A DNA stretch of 64,000 nt from Linanthus parryae (lineage: Eukaryota > Streptophyta > Magnoliopsida > Ericales > Polemoniaceae): NCBI GenBank assembly GCA_023055425.1, contig JALGPY010000002.1, positions 135,304,427-135,368,426 on the forward strand, read 5' to 3'. Numbering within the stretch: the stretch's first letter is position 1; every line of letters starts with the position of its first letter. Below, piece after piece: positions 21,306 to 34,000 of this stretch. The notes under the pieces were generated by a model. It was given only the letters and a program-made list of their open reading frames with translations. It made no database searches and was not told the origin of the DNA. The translations under genes and the position numbers were made by a program.

Positions 21306-23300
21306 TACATTTTGCCGTCCCGAGCAAATCCAAAGCCAATACTTACCCTCTCAACTCAACCTTCCTCGAATCTCATCCAAACTCTTGCATACGATCCCTA
21401 TTTCACTTTGCATACATTCCCTACGCCACTTGCATACAATTATCACAATGCACTCATGCCAACATTTCATACGAATCCAAGGAGAAGATCAAACCACCAA
21501 CCCCCTTTTACTAGCCGACACGACTCGATTATACACAATGCAACTACATGCAAATGCAATATATACAATGGAAGTATTAAAAAAACAATTTTTGTTTTCT
21601 TTTTTTTGCGAGATCGGGCAATCTCAATTAGCTCAAACCGGTTATCATGGAGTGATGAGAAATCTAGGAACAAGGCGTGAATTGAAAATAAACTTGACAA
21701 CGAGAATTTCCCTTAGATCGTATAGAGATCCTAACCTTACTAAATACAAGAATAGTCTACCTCTTCGAGTGTGCCGACAAAAATAAGAAGCTACGCTAGG
21801 CTAAGCCACGTTCAAGGTCCGAACTCCCATTCCACTAACGTGTTAGAATGATGAGGCTTAGGGACATAAGGATAATCATGATGTATAAGTCCTAAAGCGT
21901 CACATTCTCACAATTAAACGCACATCTCACACACCCTCACCACGATGATAGAAACCGCAACCCAAAACTCACTGTCTCCGGCCCTCGATTCCCTCAAACC
22001 CCGGTACAATTACGATCTCCGTGGCCACCGTCATGAATCGTGCACGAAATGAATACCGCCGTCAATGAAGTAGTCGCTTCCACCACTCGTTTTTCGTTTA
22101 GCTCAATCTAATTCCTTTATTTCCTCTCTCCTTTTTCTCTTTTTTTTATTTCTTTTTCTTTTCCGTTTTTTTTCTTCTTTTTTTTTTCAATTCTCTCTCA
22201 AAAATCAAGTTCGTCCAATGTACGAGTGGTCTTCCAAGAGTCGCTAAGCAAATATGAAAAGGGGGAGTAAATTACCAAAACGATGAATATGTATCACAAT
22301 CAAGATCCATCTCTCCCTAATCTTAATTAAGTACACGGTGCCACCAAACAAGCCGCAAGCAATCAAAGCTTATGTATGGGGGTGGAGTCGTCAAAAGTAC
22401 AATCTATATGTCCGTAGTCAATAGTCGACACCCCCACACTAGTGTCTATCCATGTCCCCTCTCAAGTAGTCAATAAAGTAATGAGTCTCGTGCCTAATCC
22501 AACCAAACTTCCTACACCAAGATGAATGAAATCCGGTACCTAGCACGATCCACCAATTAAAATCAACAAACCCCTTTTTTGTGCGGTTTAGACTTCACAC
22601 ACTCACGGCTCTCCAAAACTATGTCCATGGTGTAATGACATGGATCACCGCCACACCGAAGTGCGCAAGCCTACTCACTCACCCTCGCATCCCCTCGAAA
22701 ATATCAAATGAAGCGCATGTGATCATGTAGGACTCACAAAGATGTGCAAATAAGCTCTCCCTCATCGAACCCCCTCAACTACGACTCCCTCGTGACGCAC
22801 TAAAGCGGTGATTCTAAACGATCTATGATGAAAGCCAAGAATCGTCACCCTAGGTCAAAAGGTTATCAAATAATCCAAGGTTCAAAATGGGTTTTCTAGT
22901 GGTCCTACAAAGTGAAATATAAAAACAGTGAATGCTTTAATACACATCCTCGCACACCTGTTCGGTGCGAGGCGGGCTGGCAACTACCTAAGACGTTTGC
23001 ATGAACTTTCGGCTCGTTTAGCTCACACCTAAATCAACTCTTGTAAGAAAACGCGGCACACACTTTATATTTGAAAATCAAGTATGTGTGTAAAATAGGC
23101 AGGCACTCCCGTAAAGGAAGCCTCTCTATACGTACTAAGGGGAACTCACATTGTCTCACTCGGTCGCAAGTCATGCCCTATACCTAAAGTTCTCACACTC
23201 CTCGATTTTACCAAATTTTAAGCTTCTTTTGATTGCCCTTTTTATTTTTTTTAGTTTTTTTTGTATTTTTCTAATTTTTCAGATTTTTTACTTTATTTTA
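21306..23300 (-). other. Athila-2 3' untranslated region, no gene seen
   Basis: About 2 kb without a convincing coding frame. It contains T-rich tracts (22138-22190 and 23225-23285; purine-rich on the element strand). Several C-rich words such as ACCCCCACACTA resemble pieces of the polypurine region. Confidence 0.6.
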
Positions 23301-23755
23301 AGAAGAAACCTAGGGTTCTAACAAAAACCTGAAATTCAAGGACTAATTGGAAAAAACTAACATCGGGGTTTTGACGAGGACACCGTGAGGAGAGCGTGTG
23401 TGTCTTCAATGGCGAATTTTTTCGAAAAAATTCAACGGTCAAATTTTGACCCTTTCTTGTCGAATTTTTTGTGAAATGGCACCCGTAATAACGGAACTCC
23501 GGGTACCACAGGTATATCTCTCTCTCTCTTTCACAATTTAATTCCGTCGAGTCTAGGCACATTGAGTAAAAGCCCAAATTTTATTGTTGTCGCTTAGTTG
23601 CAACGTTTGGGGGAGATTGACTAGTGTCCTAAGACTTATCTGTTAAATTGCTTTCTTTCTTTGATTTAGTACACACATCCTGACACCGTGCACGTAGAGT
23701 AATTTTATCTGTCAATTTAATTGTCAAGTTTTTGCTACTTTCTTGTGCTAATTTC

Positions 23756-25341
23756 TAGTCGAAAGGATAAAGGGAAAGTCGTGGCAGAGGGTAAACCGGT
23801 GAAAAAGGGTAAGACTGTGGCTAAAGCCAAAATGCGTCGGGGGGAAAGAGTAAGAAACAGAAAGTGGTGAGAGATGGTGAGATGAGTATAACCCCGAGGC
23901 CGACGTGAGAGAGATGAGGGGAGAAGACTCTGACATAAAGGAGAGTTTGTCCTTTATGGGTACGGGTTGTACGGTTAAACCGAACTCCCCGGACCCTACT
24001 GAGTTGAGTCAGGTTGAACCCACAATGATACCGGTAGCGAGAACTGAGAGGTCGACTCAGTGTAGTGATGAATTTGACCCTAGGAAGGGATTATATTGCG
24101 ACTACCGATTCGTTTGTGCAATGGCTCGCAGTAAATATCTCCAGAGAGAAAGTGTGACCAAAGCAGCCAATGTAGAGAAGCGTTTCCCGCTTCACGAGGA
24201 CATGCCGAAATCTATTAAGGAATTTGTGAAGCGAGAGAATCTAGCGGGATGGGGTGAGTTAATCAAGGGGAACACGAGCATATCTGTGCTCGTGTGGGAG
24301 ATTTATAGGATCGCCCATTCCTATGGTGAGGCAGAGGATATGGAGGTGAGCGATCCTAGGATTCGTCATGCCCGTAGTATTATTTTTGTATTCTCCCCTG
24401 CAAACATAGCCAAGGCACTCCAATGGCCTGCGCTAGAGGGACCCTGTCATTATGACGCCACCATGAAGATGAACGCCAACGAGTTAGTCAAGCAAGTGAC
24501 TGAATTTGCTATATGTGTGAAGGGGGTGTCATGGGACCAACATGGGAGTCAGGACGCGAGGAAATAGAATGTGAAGTCCAGGTACATACCTAACCTGACC
24601 CGTTGGTTCGTTGAAGTGGTTGAGTCTTGGGTCGAGGGCGTGTCTCAGCAAAACAATGTCAGATTCGAGTGGTGTGTGATGGGGATGTGTTGGTCTAGGG
24701 GTAAGAGGATTGATGTCCCGAGGCACATTTATAGGATTTTCAGGGCAAGGCTTAGGGAGACCAACCGCCGGGCTGCGAGATTTGGTTATCTTTTGAAGCA
24801 CATGGCCACTAAGGCCGGTGTCGTATTGCATGACCTTGAGTTGGACCGTCCCTCGGAGTGTGAGAGAACTTGGTACAATATTATTGAACCGAAGAAAGCT
24901 GAGATTGCAGGTGAGAGTAGCCAGGCACCACCACAAAAAGGGTCCAAAAAGGTAGTTAAGGGTAAGGCCCCGACTACAAGTGACTCGAGTCAGTTTCTTC
25001 GGGCCACTGGTGGTATCGAGGCCACATTGAAGGCTATGCAAAAATTCATGATAGCCAGTGATAAAAAAGCTGAGTATCGGTATCAAGCACAGGAGAAACG
25101 CGCGAATGAGGCCAAGTCTCGTTTTCTTGCACTTGAGAACCGAGTGAATGAGGAGAGAAGATCACATAGGAGAGCGGTTCATTCGCGGTGCAACCAATGC
25201 CGGTACGGGGCCAAGTTAGATATGCAGGACCAGTGGATTCATGAGATAGGAAAGCAGGCAGGTTTGACACTGATTCCGGAGCCCGAGAAGGTGATTTATG
25301 ATTCGAGCACCAACTCGGAAGGCTCGGAGGAGGCCGAGTAG
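23756..25341 (+). pseudogene. Env-position ORF, left arm copy (inverted)
   Basis: The start codon region is damaged: the right-arm ATG-TCT-AGT reads TTTCTAGT here. An early frameshift follows near 23840. From 23905 a long frame reads MRGEDSD, FPLHEDMPKSIKEFVKREN and VRFEWCVMGMCWSRGKR, then a basic and Gln/Ser-rich stretch. A probable coiled coil rich in Lys, Glu, Ala and Arg follows near 25050-25170, and the frame ends SEGSEEAE at 25341. One in-frame TAG at 24565-24567 splits the frame. The family is the same as 8919-9577. I cannot assign a biochemical function; no membrane segment is visible. It is on the opposite strand to the rest of Athila-2, so it cannot be made from the element's own transcript. 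Confidence 0.8.
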
Positions 25342-25455
25342 ATCCGGCGGCCCTCGCAATGGAAGTTGAGTCCCCTTACTTTATCTCTATATTCGTTGGG
25401 GATAACGAAGCATTCTAGTGTGGGGGTGAGTTTTAAATTTTATTAGCCTAGTCTC

Positions 25456-25645
25456 CCTACCCAAATGAGTCGTTAGTCGAGTCAGCCTTTGCATGTAGAA
25501 TTGGGATTTATTCTAAAAATACATAAAAAAATGAGTCGTTAGTCGAGTCGGCCTTTGCTTGTAGAATTAGGATTTATTCTAAGAATACATAAAAAAATAA
25601 AAAATAATAATAAAAAAATCTAGCTAAGTGTGACTGGCAATGTAA
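25456..25645. repeat. Inverted-repeat spacer with 67-bp direct repeat
   Basis: The word ATGAGTCGTTAGTCGAGTC begins at 25464 and again at 25531, a period of 67 bp. An A-rich tract follows. This is the loop of the large inverted repeat. Confidence 0.85.
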
Positions 25646-25763
25646 GACTCGACTAGGCTAGTAAAAGGTAAAACTCACCCGCACACTAGAATGCTTCGTT
25701 GTCCCCAACGAATATAGAAATAACGTAAGCGGACTCGACATTCCATTGAGAGAGCCGCCGGAT

Positions 25764-27350
25764 CTACTCGGCCTCCCCCGAGCCTTCCGAGTTGGTGCTC
25801 GAATCATAACCTTCTCGGGCTCCGGACTCAATCTCAAACCTGCCTGCTTTCCTATCTCATGAATCCATTGGTCCTGGATATCTAACTTGGCCCCCAACTG
25901 GCATAGGATGCACCGCGAATGAACCGCTCTCCTATGTCCTCTTCTCTCCTCCTCATTCATTCGGTTCTCAAGTGCTAGAAACCGAGCATCGGCCTCATTC
26001 GCACGTTTCTCCTTTGTTTGATACCGAGACTCAGCATTTTTATCACTGGCTATCATGAGTTTTTTAATAGCCTTCAATGTGGCCTCGCTACCAGCAGTGG
26101 TCCTAAGAAACTAACTCGACTCACTTGTAGTCGGGGCCTTACCCTTAACTACCTTTTTGGCCCCTTTTTGTAGAGGTGACTGGCTACTCTCACCTACAAT
26201 CTCAGATTTCTTCGGTTCAGGAATCTTGTACCAAGTTCTCTCACACTCTGAGAGACGGTCCCACTCAAGGTCATGCAATACGACACCGGCCTTAGTGGCC
26301 ATGTGCTTCAACAGATAACCAAATCCCGCAGCCCGGCGGTTGGTCTCCCGAAGCCTTGCCCTGAAAATACTATAAATGTGCCTCGGGACATTAATCCTCT
26401 GACCCCTAGACCAACACATCCCCATCACACACCAATCGAATCTGACATTGTTTTGCTGAGACACGCCCTCGACCCAAGACTCCACCACTTCAACGAACTA
26501 ACGGGCCGGACGAGGTATGTACCTGGACTTCACAGTCCATTTCCTCACATCCTGACTCCCGTGTTGGTCCCATGACACCCCCTTCACACCTTTAGCAAAG
26601 TCAGTCACTTGCTTGACTAACTCGTTGGCGTTCATCTTCATGGCGGCGTCATAATGGCAGGGTCCCTCTAGCGCATGCCATTGGAGTGCCTTGGCTATGG
26701 TTGCATGGGAGAATACAAAAATATGCCTACAAGCATAAAGAACCCTAGGATCTCTCACCTCCATATCCTCTGCCTCACCATAGGACTAGGCGTTCCTATA
26801 AATCTCCCACATGAGCACATAGCTCGCATTCCCATTCATTAACTCAACCCAGCCAGCTAGATTCTCTCGCTTCACAAATTTCGTAATTGATTTCGGCATG
26901 TCCTCGTGAAGCGGGAAATACTTCTCTACATTGGCTGCTTTGGTCACACTTTCTCTCTGGAGATATTTACCGTGAGCCTTTGCACAAATGAATCGGTAGT
27001 CACAAAATAATCCCTTCCTAGGGTCAAGTCATCGCTACACTGAGTCGACCTCTCAGTTCTCGCTACCGGTATCATTGTGGGTTCAACTTGACTCAACTCA
27101 GCAGGGTCCGGGGAGTTCGTTGTAACCGTACAACCCGTACCCATAAAGGACAAGCTCTCGTCTAGGTCAGAGTCTTCTCCCCTCATCTCTCTCACGTCCA
27201 CCTCGGGGTTATACTCATCCTCACTATCGCTCACCACTTTCGTTTCTTACTCTTTTTCCCCGACACATTTTTGTCTTTATCCACAGTTTTACCCTTTTTC
27301 ACCGGTTTACCCTCTACCGTGGCTTTCCCTTTATCCTTTCGACTAGACAT
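25764..27350 (-). pseudogene. Env-position ORF, right arm copy (Athila-2 sense)
   Basis: The ATG at 27350 opens MSSRKDKGK followed by a Lys-rich stretch. A frameshift near 27020-27240 breaks the N-terminal half. The central segment (DPRVLYACRHIFVFSHATIAKALQ) and the Trp-rich part (VRFDWCVMGMCWSRGQR) follow. The coiled-coil-like tail and the TAG at 25764-25766 close the frame. It aligns along its whole length with the left arm. This copy keeps the start codon that the left arm has lost, while the left arm keeps a longer open central frame. Position after integrase and before the polypurine tract is the env slot of Athila. Function unknown. Confidence 0.8.
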
Positions 27351-27810
27351 TAGCACAAGAAATTAGCAAAAACTTGACAATTAAATTGGCAAATAAAATT
27401 ACGCTACGTGCACAGTGTCACGATGTGTATATTGAATCAAAGCAAGAAAGAAATTTAGCAGATAAGTCATAGGACACTAGTCAATCGCCCCCAAACGTCG
27501 CAACTAAGCGACAACAATAAAATTTGGGATTTTACTCAATGTGCCTAGACTCGACGAAATTAAATTGAGAAAGAGAGAGAGATATACCTGTGGCACCCGG
27601 AGTTTCGTTCTTACAGGTGCCGTTTCGCAAAAAAATCGACAAGAAAGGGTCAAAATTTGACCTTTGAATTTTTCCGAATTTTTTGCAATTGAAGACACCC
27701 ACGCTCTCCTCGCGGTGTCCCTGTCAAAACCCCGGAGTCAGTTTCTTCCAATTTGGCCTTGAATTGCTTGAATTTCAGATTTTTGTTAAAAACCCTAGGT
27801 TTCTTCTTTA

Positions 27811-29237
27811 CTTTCTTCTCCACCCAAACAGCCCCTTAACTGAGTAAGTCTCCACAGTGAAGAGCACCGAAGGGAGAGAGAGGCTATGGTGATGGTGATG
27901 AGGTCTGGGTGCGGAGATGGTGGTGATGGCGGTCGGGTGGAGGTTGAAAGAGAAGAGGAGCGACGGTAATGGTGATGAGGGCTGCTCTGCGTATGGTTTC
28001 TGACCCGTGGGTTTATTTTTATGTTTTTGTTAAATGACATCATAAACCCCCTTTGAAAGTTCGAAAATATTTCAAAAACACCCCTATGCACAACCCGAGA
28101 GTTTAATCTAGCTAATGAGGTCGTGTGACCTCAAAGTGAGGTCGTAGGACCTCCCTGTTAGGTTCTGCTGGCGGGTTCCAGGTCGTGCGACCTACTTTTG
28201 AGGTCGTGCGACCTCTGGGTGTGTGTATCCAGGTCCTGCGACCTCCTTTGGAGGTCGTGCGACCTCAGGTGCTCTAGGATGCATTCAGATTTCCACCAGA
28301 CTTGACGTTTTCTAATTTTGAGCTTGTAATAGCTCACTTGAGGCCGAAATTGACTTTTTCACCCCTACACTCGGATTCCGATGTGCAGTTACTAAAAATG
28401 GACCGGGAAGCACATGAAATCAGTGTTTTTCGTCGCAATGTAATCATCCCACCTCCTCGGATGATACTTTGATTTCAAATACGTTGTTTTCATGGTGAGT
28501 ATATCCTCCTCGGCCTTCGTGCTTTGGTTCTCAAGGATCCCCTCGACCTCGGGACTCCTTTTGGGATAGAAAATGTTCCCAAATTCCGGGGAACCCTTCG
28601 TTCTTCCATTTTGAGCTTCCAAAGGCTTATTTTCACGTTCCAGATGCTTTTGGCCGTGTTGTATTCACTTTTGCATCCTTTTTGTCATAACGTTTTTTCC
28701 CGGACTCCGATGTACGCGATCCACCTGTCTACAGAAAGCTCTCAACCGCCCCCACACAATGACACTCTTCAATACAGCTCTAACTGCTGTATACAAAAAT
28801 TCGCCCAGTAAGGCATGCCATTGTGTCAGCTTTCCCTACTCTTCAATGTATTCTTCGCCTACATCAAGACGGGGAGTCCGGATACGTGCTCCTCGCCTAG
28901 TTCGTGTGTTGAGTGAGTGTTGGAACGGCATCCTCCACCAAATTCTTCATTCCGGATCTCGATACGCGTTTTGGACAGCTTTTTCTCGGTTTTCATGCTA
29001 TTCTTCATATGCGCATCAAGACGGGGGATCCGGGATAGGCCTTTCACCTAGAATTCCTGCACTCACTCATTGGAAATATTAGTCCCTCTCTCTCGCACCT
29101 CTCAAACAAATCAAACAGAATAAATTATACAAGACAGTATTAAAATCTACACTAAAGCAGTAAATAGGTTGGGTTGCCTCCCAACAAGCGCTTTGTAATT
29201 TAAGGTCGACGGCCCGACCCAGTTACCTCAGAGAGAA
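27811..29237 (-). other. Athila-2 post-integrase non-coding region
   Basis: No gene is supported. The region shares blocks with 7380-7870 of Athila-1 (for example the text around 28980-29060 against 7430-7470) and has the hairpin at 29168-29185. The palindrome cluster 28117-28266 is at a position comparable to the one in Athila-1 but has a different motif. Confidence 0.7.
28117..28266. repeat. Six GAGGTCGTGCGACCTC-type palindromes
   Basis: Six copies of AGGTC-N4-GACCT occur in 150 bp. Two (28200-28215 and 28251-28266) are perfect outside the central two bases; the others vary in the central 4 bp. The first is 28117-28132. Spacing between copies varies, so this is not a simple tandem array. 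Confidence 0.92.
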
Positions 29238-29673
29238 TCAAATAATAAGAGTCGAATGGAGCCACTCAATGACTACAATGAAATTTCCGTCCACATACGG
29301 TTTTGCTCTCTGGCCATTCACTTTGAAGCGACCCCCTTTTCCATCTTCTACCTCAAGAGAACCCCACGGGTAGACTGCGGTGATCGTGTATGGGGAAATC
29401 CACCTAGACTTCAACTTGCCTGGAAACAGCTTCAACCCGACGATGAAGATCAACACCCTTTGTCCCACTCGAAAATTACGTGGTATGATATGCTTGTCGT
29501 GCCATTTCTTGGTCTTTCTTTATAAATCCTGGCACATGATATGCCATCAATCAAAATTCCTCAAGCTCTATCAGTGTCTGCTTCCTTCGCTCACCTGAGA
29601 GCTTTGCATCCAAGTTGATCTTTTCCAGCGCCCAAAACGCCTTATGCTCAAGTTCCACCTGGAGATGGCATGG
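29238..29673 (-). pseudogene. Athila-2 integrase C-terminal part
   Basis: The frame starting [20 protein letters not shown] near 29468 encodes the integrase C-terminal domain with [18 protein letters not shown], and ends at 29238. Upstream pieces in other frames reach 29673. There the text ELEHKAF and HLQVEL is cut by the Tat LTR. The other half of the integrase is at 44607-45180. Matches 7030-7249 of Athila-1 closely. Confidence 0.88.
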
Positions 29674-29678
29674 CTTCC

Positions 29679-30305
29679 TGTGCACAAGAGATTCCGGCGG
29701 GGAGAACTCCGTGTACACCGTAAATAGAGGATCGTAGATAGAACAGGAAGAGTTGGGTTGTGTGTTGGGAGAGAGTAAGGCAGTAGTAATGTATGAGAGA
29801 GAGACAGAGATTTGGCAGAGCTTCCGCGTATGGCTAGTGTGTTCTCCTCTGTATGGAAAGGTTAACGTCCTATATATAACGGAGAATGTGACCGTTGCAG
29901 TGTGGTTAATGCGCCCATTAATGGCGGCTTAATTAGCTTAACCACAACGGCACGTTCGTCCTCATATATAGGGACCGTTACAGCACGTTATGCGCGAATA
30001 CCGGAACCGTTATGGGGTTGACCGGGTTTGACCGGATTAACCGGGTTTATGGAGCTCGTTCCATAAATCTCTCAAAGCAGTTACTAAAGGTCGCGTGCGG
30101 GCTTGGCTCGCACGCGACAGGACTTACTCTAGCCTCCAAACCACTAAGTCCCTACAAGTCCCGTGCAGTGGTATGCGAGGGCCCTGTCTCGCAGACCCCA
30201 CATGGATCAGCGCGGCTGGTGATCCAGTGTGTGTGGAGCACAATATGGTGTGCTGGATGGTTGCCACGTGACCAAGATCTGTCAGCTCAGAAAGCACTAT
30301 CTACA
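29679..30305 (-). repeat. Tat 3' LTR (627 bp)
   Basis: Pairs with 43976-44601. About 16 substitutions and one single-base indel separate them. It contains a minus-strand TATATATA box near 29871-29878. Confidence 0.93.
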
Positions 30306-30320
30306 TTAGCCCCCTTTTTG
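30306..30320 (-). other. Tat polypurine tract
   Basis: On the minus strand CAAAAAGGGGGCTAA precedes the LTR start TGTAGATAG. It is in the correct place for the plus-strand primer. Confidence 0.8.
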
Positions 30321-30480
30321 CGCGTGAAGACTCATAGCTGGATATACTTCCATGCGCGGAAACCAACATACGCGTCGCCGCCACGCACCAATTCAAATAT
30401 GAGTAAATTCAGCCCCCGTGCGTGCCATTATAACCTAAAACCCCTAGAGTCGTGCCGTCTGGCCTTTAGGGTTTTAGGCG

Positions 30481-30580
30481 TGACGTCAGCTTGTCCTGTG
30501 ATTGCGCGATTCGACGGTGACGGTTGCGATTCGACTACTGAAAGGATGCAACCCTTCATTGTTTTTGGATAAATACTTTG
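30481..30580 (+). promoter_or_regulatory. Promoter-like block upstream of the antisense gene
   Basis: TGACGTCA, a palindromic bZIP-type ACGT element, lies at about 30481-30488. The TATA-like GATAAATAC follows about 85 bp later (near 30570). A pyrimidine-rich leader follows. TTTTCCGCAG just before the ATG at 31052 suggests an intron in the 5' leader, with a donor possibly near 30733 (ACAAGGTTGG). Promoter activity is inference. Confidence 0.5.
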
Positions 30581-31051
30581 TACTCTCCATTGTTGAAAAG
30601 CATCACTTCTTTCTCTTAAAGTGAATGATACCCGGAAGTCTTCAAGAGCAGATTCAAATAATCAATCACCAGTTCATAATTGCAAATCGTCTTCTTCAAC
30701 TGTCTGCATCCAAGCAAGCTTTACAGAAACAAGGTTGGCCTTGTTCAATTTCGATTTAAAATGCTAGTATATGCTTTGAACTGCGTTGGATCTGCAAACC
30801 CATGACATATTATCTGCTGAGAACTTGCGAAGAAACTCACAATCTTTGAACCCAATTTCGACCTATTCCTCCAATGATAAAGACCTTGAATGTAGGGTTT
30901 TTGAAATCTCTGATAATGCAAACAATTCCAATCTCTAATTTCTGAAATTGGTGCCAGACTGTTCGTCTTTCTTCCCATAGATCTTTGAATTTCGAAATTC
31001 AAACTGAAGTGTGCATATTTCTCCCCCCTTTTTTCTTGCTTTTCCGCAGGA

Positions 31052-34000
31052 ATGGCAAAGACAAAAGGAACTAGATCCACCAAGGAGGACGAAGAAATAC
31101 CTGATCTTCCACAAGCTCTATGGCGAAAAGCCCCCTATCTGGGTGGCAAAGGCTTCTACCATGTGAGGGTTAAGGCAAAGAAACTGCCTGCTTCTGTCCC
31201 CAATGAGGGATCGCTAACATTAACCCCTCCAGTTAACTCGGCCTTGCTTGATTTGATTGGCTCCGAATACGTGGTTCGATTGGGAATCGAAAATGGGTAC
31301 TTCCCGCACGCTGCGATTTCTACCCAAGCTTTTGTTCAGAAATTGGACTACATGGATGAGTGGATTGACCACGTGTTGACCAATCATGCTGTGACTCTTA
31401 ATGAGGCTGGCGTATACTTCGCCGTTTGTGCTATGAAGGGTGCTGCCGTGAAGCTGGACCAGTCCATGCTTCTAAACCTTCTTTCCCGCTACTCTCCTGC
31501 GACTCACACTTTTCACTTTGCTGAGTTCGAGGCTGCCCCCACGCTCGAGGACGTGCACATGTTGTATGATCTGTCTCCCATGGGTGAGGTGGACCCTTTA
31601 AGTCCCTTGAGGACGGATGCGGAGATTGCTTTGTACACGCAGATGGAGGAGTGCTTGTCAGAGGTAAAGAAAATCTCCACCCGGTGGACCACCACAAAAG
31701 CCCTTCCTGACTGGCAGTTGGTTGACACATCTGCCAAGAATACTTGGAACAAGTGGGTGCAGTACTTTTTCCTTGATTACGCGAACAGAAGAATCACCAA
31801 GAAGCTTCTGAGTCAAGACCCAGAGGCCAAGAACTATGTGGAGGGTAAAGGTTATCGCTTGACCCTTTGTGCCTTCCTCTGAGCCTGGTTGTCGAGGTAC
31901 CTAATCGATGGCCACTCGCATGATGGGGTCTTCTATCACGTTCTGCCGCTTGCTGTGAAACTGGCCCTTGGCCAGAAGGTCGCACTCGGACCCTTGGTTT
32001 TGGGAACGCTGTACTACAGACTGGATCAGCTAGTTGTGGCCATGAAAGAATCGTGTGGCCGCCTCGACATACTGAATTTCGTTAACATTGCCTTCTTGAC
32101 GATGTGGGTCTTTGAGCGATGGCCTTCGCATGCCCCAACTGCTTCTAAGCCCAACAAGTGGTGTCCCCCAGGCGCGGTGGAGGAACGTAACAGCGGCAGA
32201 GCTGCAAGGTGGTTCGGAACAAACAACACCAAGTGCGTTTGGAGTCTGATATGCGACAATCGGCAAGAGTTCATAGCCAGGCCCTATGCCATGCGTATTG
32301 AAAACGTGCGATGGTTTCCAAAGCTGTACCCTTCTAAGGGTGTTGTGTTTTCAGAAGAGCTCCTCTTCGAAGATAAAGAGCATTTCCATGAGCGCTATCG
32401 CGAATTCTTTTGCTGGTGCCTGCGAGGTTCCCTTCCTGCTCTCGCAGAGCATATTCGTGAGCTCGCGCCGAGATATGAGAGGATTACTCTGGATGTTGAT
32501 CCCACTCGCGTTTCTCCCCAGTTTGACTTTGATGCAGTGGCACCATCAATCCGGCCACAGTCTATTATCAGAGGCTGCTATAAGCGTTTGTTGACAAAGG
32601 AGTGCAAAACAGTCTTTATGAGCAATCTTCCCTTTGAGCAACCTGCAGGTAACCGTGAAGGTGGTTGTTTAAAAAACTGGCTCGCATACTGGAACGCCCA
32701 GCAGACAAGATTTGAGACGCAGTCGGCCCCCCAGCCAAGCAGAGCTCCTGTGATCAAAAGGAACTCTTTCTCATTTCGTCCCAGTTGCAGTCTGGACGAG
32801 TCTGAATATGGTTGCTACTCATTGTTGGATCATGAGAACCATTTGTGCCCTGCCATCATTCTAGATGTAAAGATCGCCGTAGTTAGGAAAGGCGACTCGC
32901 ATGTCATCAGATATAGCGAGACTTTTGCTAAGGTAAGCAACTTCTTTTGCATGCGCTAAGCTTCTTTACTTTCACATATTGACATCTTTATTCTATACTG
33001 CTTGCTGTAGTGCCACGTGCAGAGGTTTGCATCTGGTGATCGTTCCAAATCGCTGGTTAACACCATTGTTACCACAAGAAGACAAGGACAGTCTTTCCGG
33101 CTAGCATCGAGGATGGATGCTGAGGTTGAAGCCAGGATTCGCGATGTCATGAATGCTTTCGCTGACTCGCTGATAGACAATGCTCCGGCCTTGTCTCCCC
33201 CTAGAGATGATCCGTCTCCTCCAGCGACTGCCGCGCCAAGAGCGAAGAGACCCAGGCAAAGAGGAATTACAATTTCTTCCCCTAGAAGCGCTCCAACTTC
33301 CCCTCCTGCGAGGTCCCTTTCTGCCAAGGTCAAAGGCAAAGGTCGCATGCCCAGTAAAACGCGGAAGGAACTCGCAGTGGAGACCTTCGTTCCATTCGGC
33401 CAGGAGGAAGAAGAGGAGAGGCGGGATTCAAGAGAAAGAGATGAAGAAGAAGAAGAAGAAAGAGTAAATGTGATACATGAGGAAGAATCAGGAGGTATCT
33501 CAACCGCGTTTCCCTTTCCCATTATCTTAACTCTTTTGCAACTTGATCTGAACAAATTGTTCCTTCGCAGATGATGATGATGATGAGACCATCAGTGGCC
33601 TTTTGGCCAAGAGGCAGAAGAGGGGTGCTCATTCTGTCTTTTCTGACGAACCCATAAGCGAGGACATTCTCGCCGAGTCCAGGAAGACGGCTGCAGAAGC
33701 TGCTGAAAGGAGAAGACAGCGAGAAGAGGAGGAGCTCGAGCGTGTGAGGCAGAGGAGCCTCGAAGAACAGCATGTTGACGACTTAGTGCGTCCAGAGGAA
33801 GATGTGCTTCCCGAAGAGATGGCTCCTCAAGCGGAAGAGGAGGATGCGGCTCCCGAAGAGGATGCGGCAGCCTTAGAGCAAGCCCAAGCAGATTTTGAAG
33901 AAATCGCAGGCGGCAATGAAGGTGAGATTTTTAATCTCGCAGTAACTTATCGAGATGTCATTGTTGATGCATTAAAGCATGGTGTGTCAAAAGCTGACAT

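Larger units (their letters stand above)
23301..27810. repeat. 4.5-kb inverted duplication of the env-position region
   Basis: The left arm 23301-25455 and right arm 25645-27810 are reverse complements at roughly 93-95 percent identity in hand-compared patches. They are separated by a spacer of about 190 bp. Both start outside at the text AGAAACCTAGGG and face each other at the 3' ends of the ORF. Each arm carries the leader and the whole env-position ORF. Only the right arm is in the orientation of Athila-2. Confidence 0.9.

Noticed and set aside
23905..25341. Calling the env-position ORF a viral envelope gene
   Set aside because: Position alone suggests env. The sequence shows no signal peptide, furin-like site or membrane anchor.
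32956..33555. 199-codon minus-strand frame opposite the plant-mobile-domain exon
   Set aside because: It is the Ser-rich shadow of the Glu-rich plus-strand exon, which has splice sites in frame.
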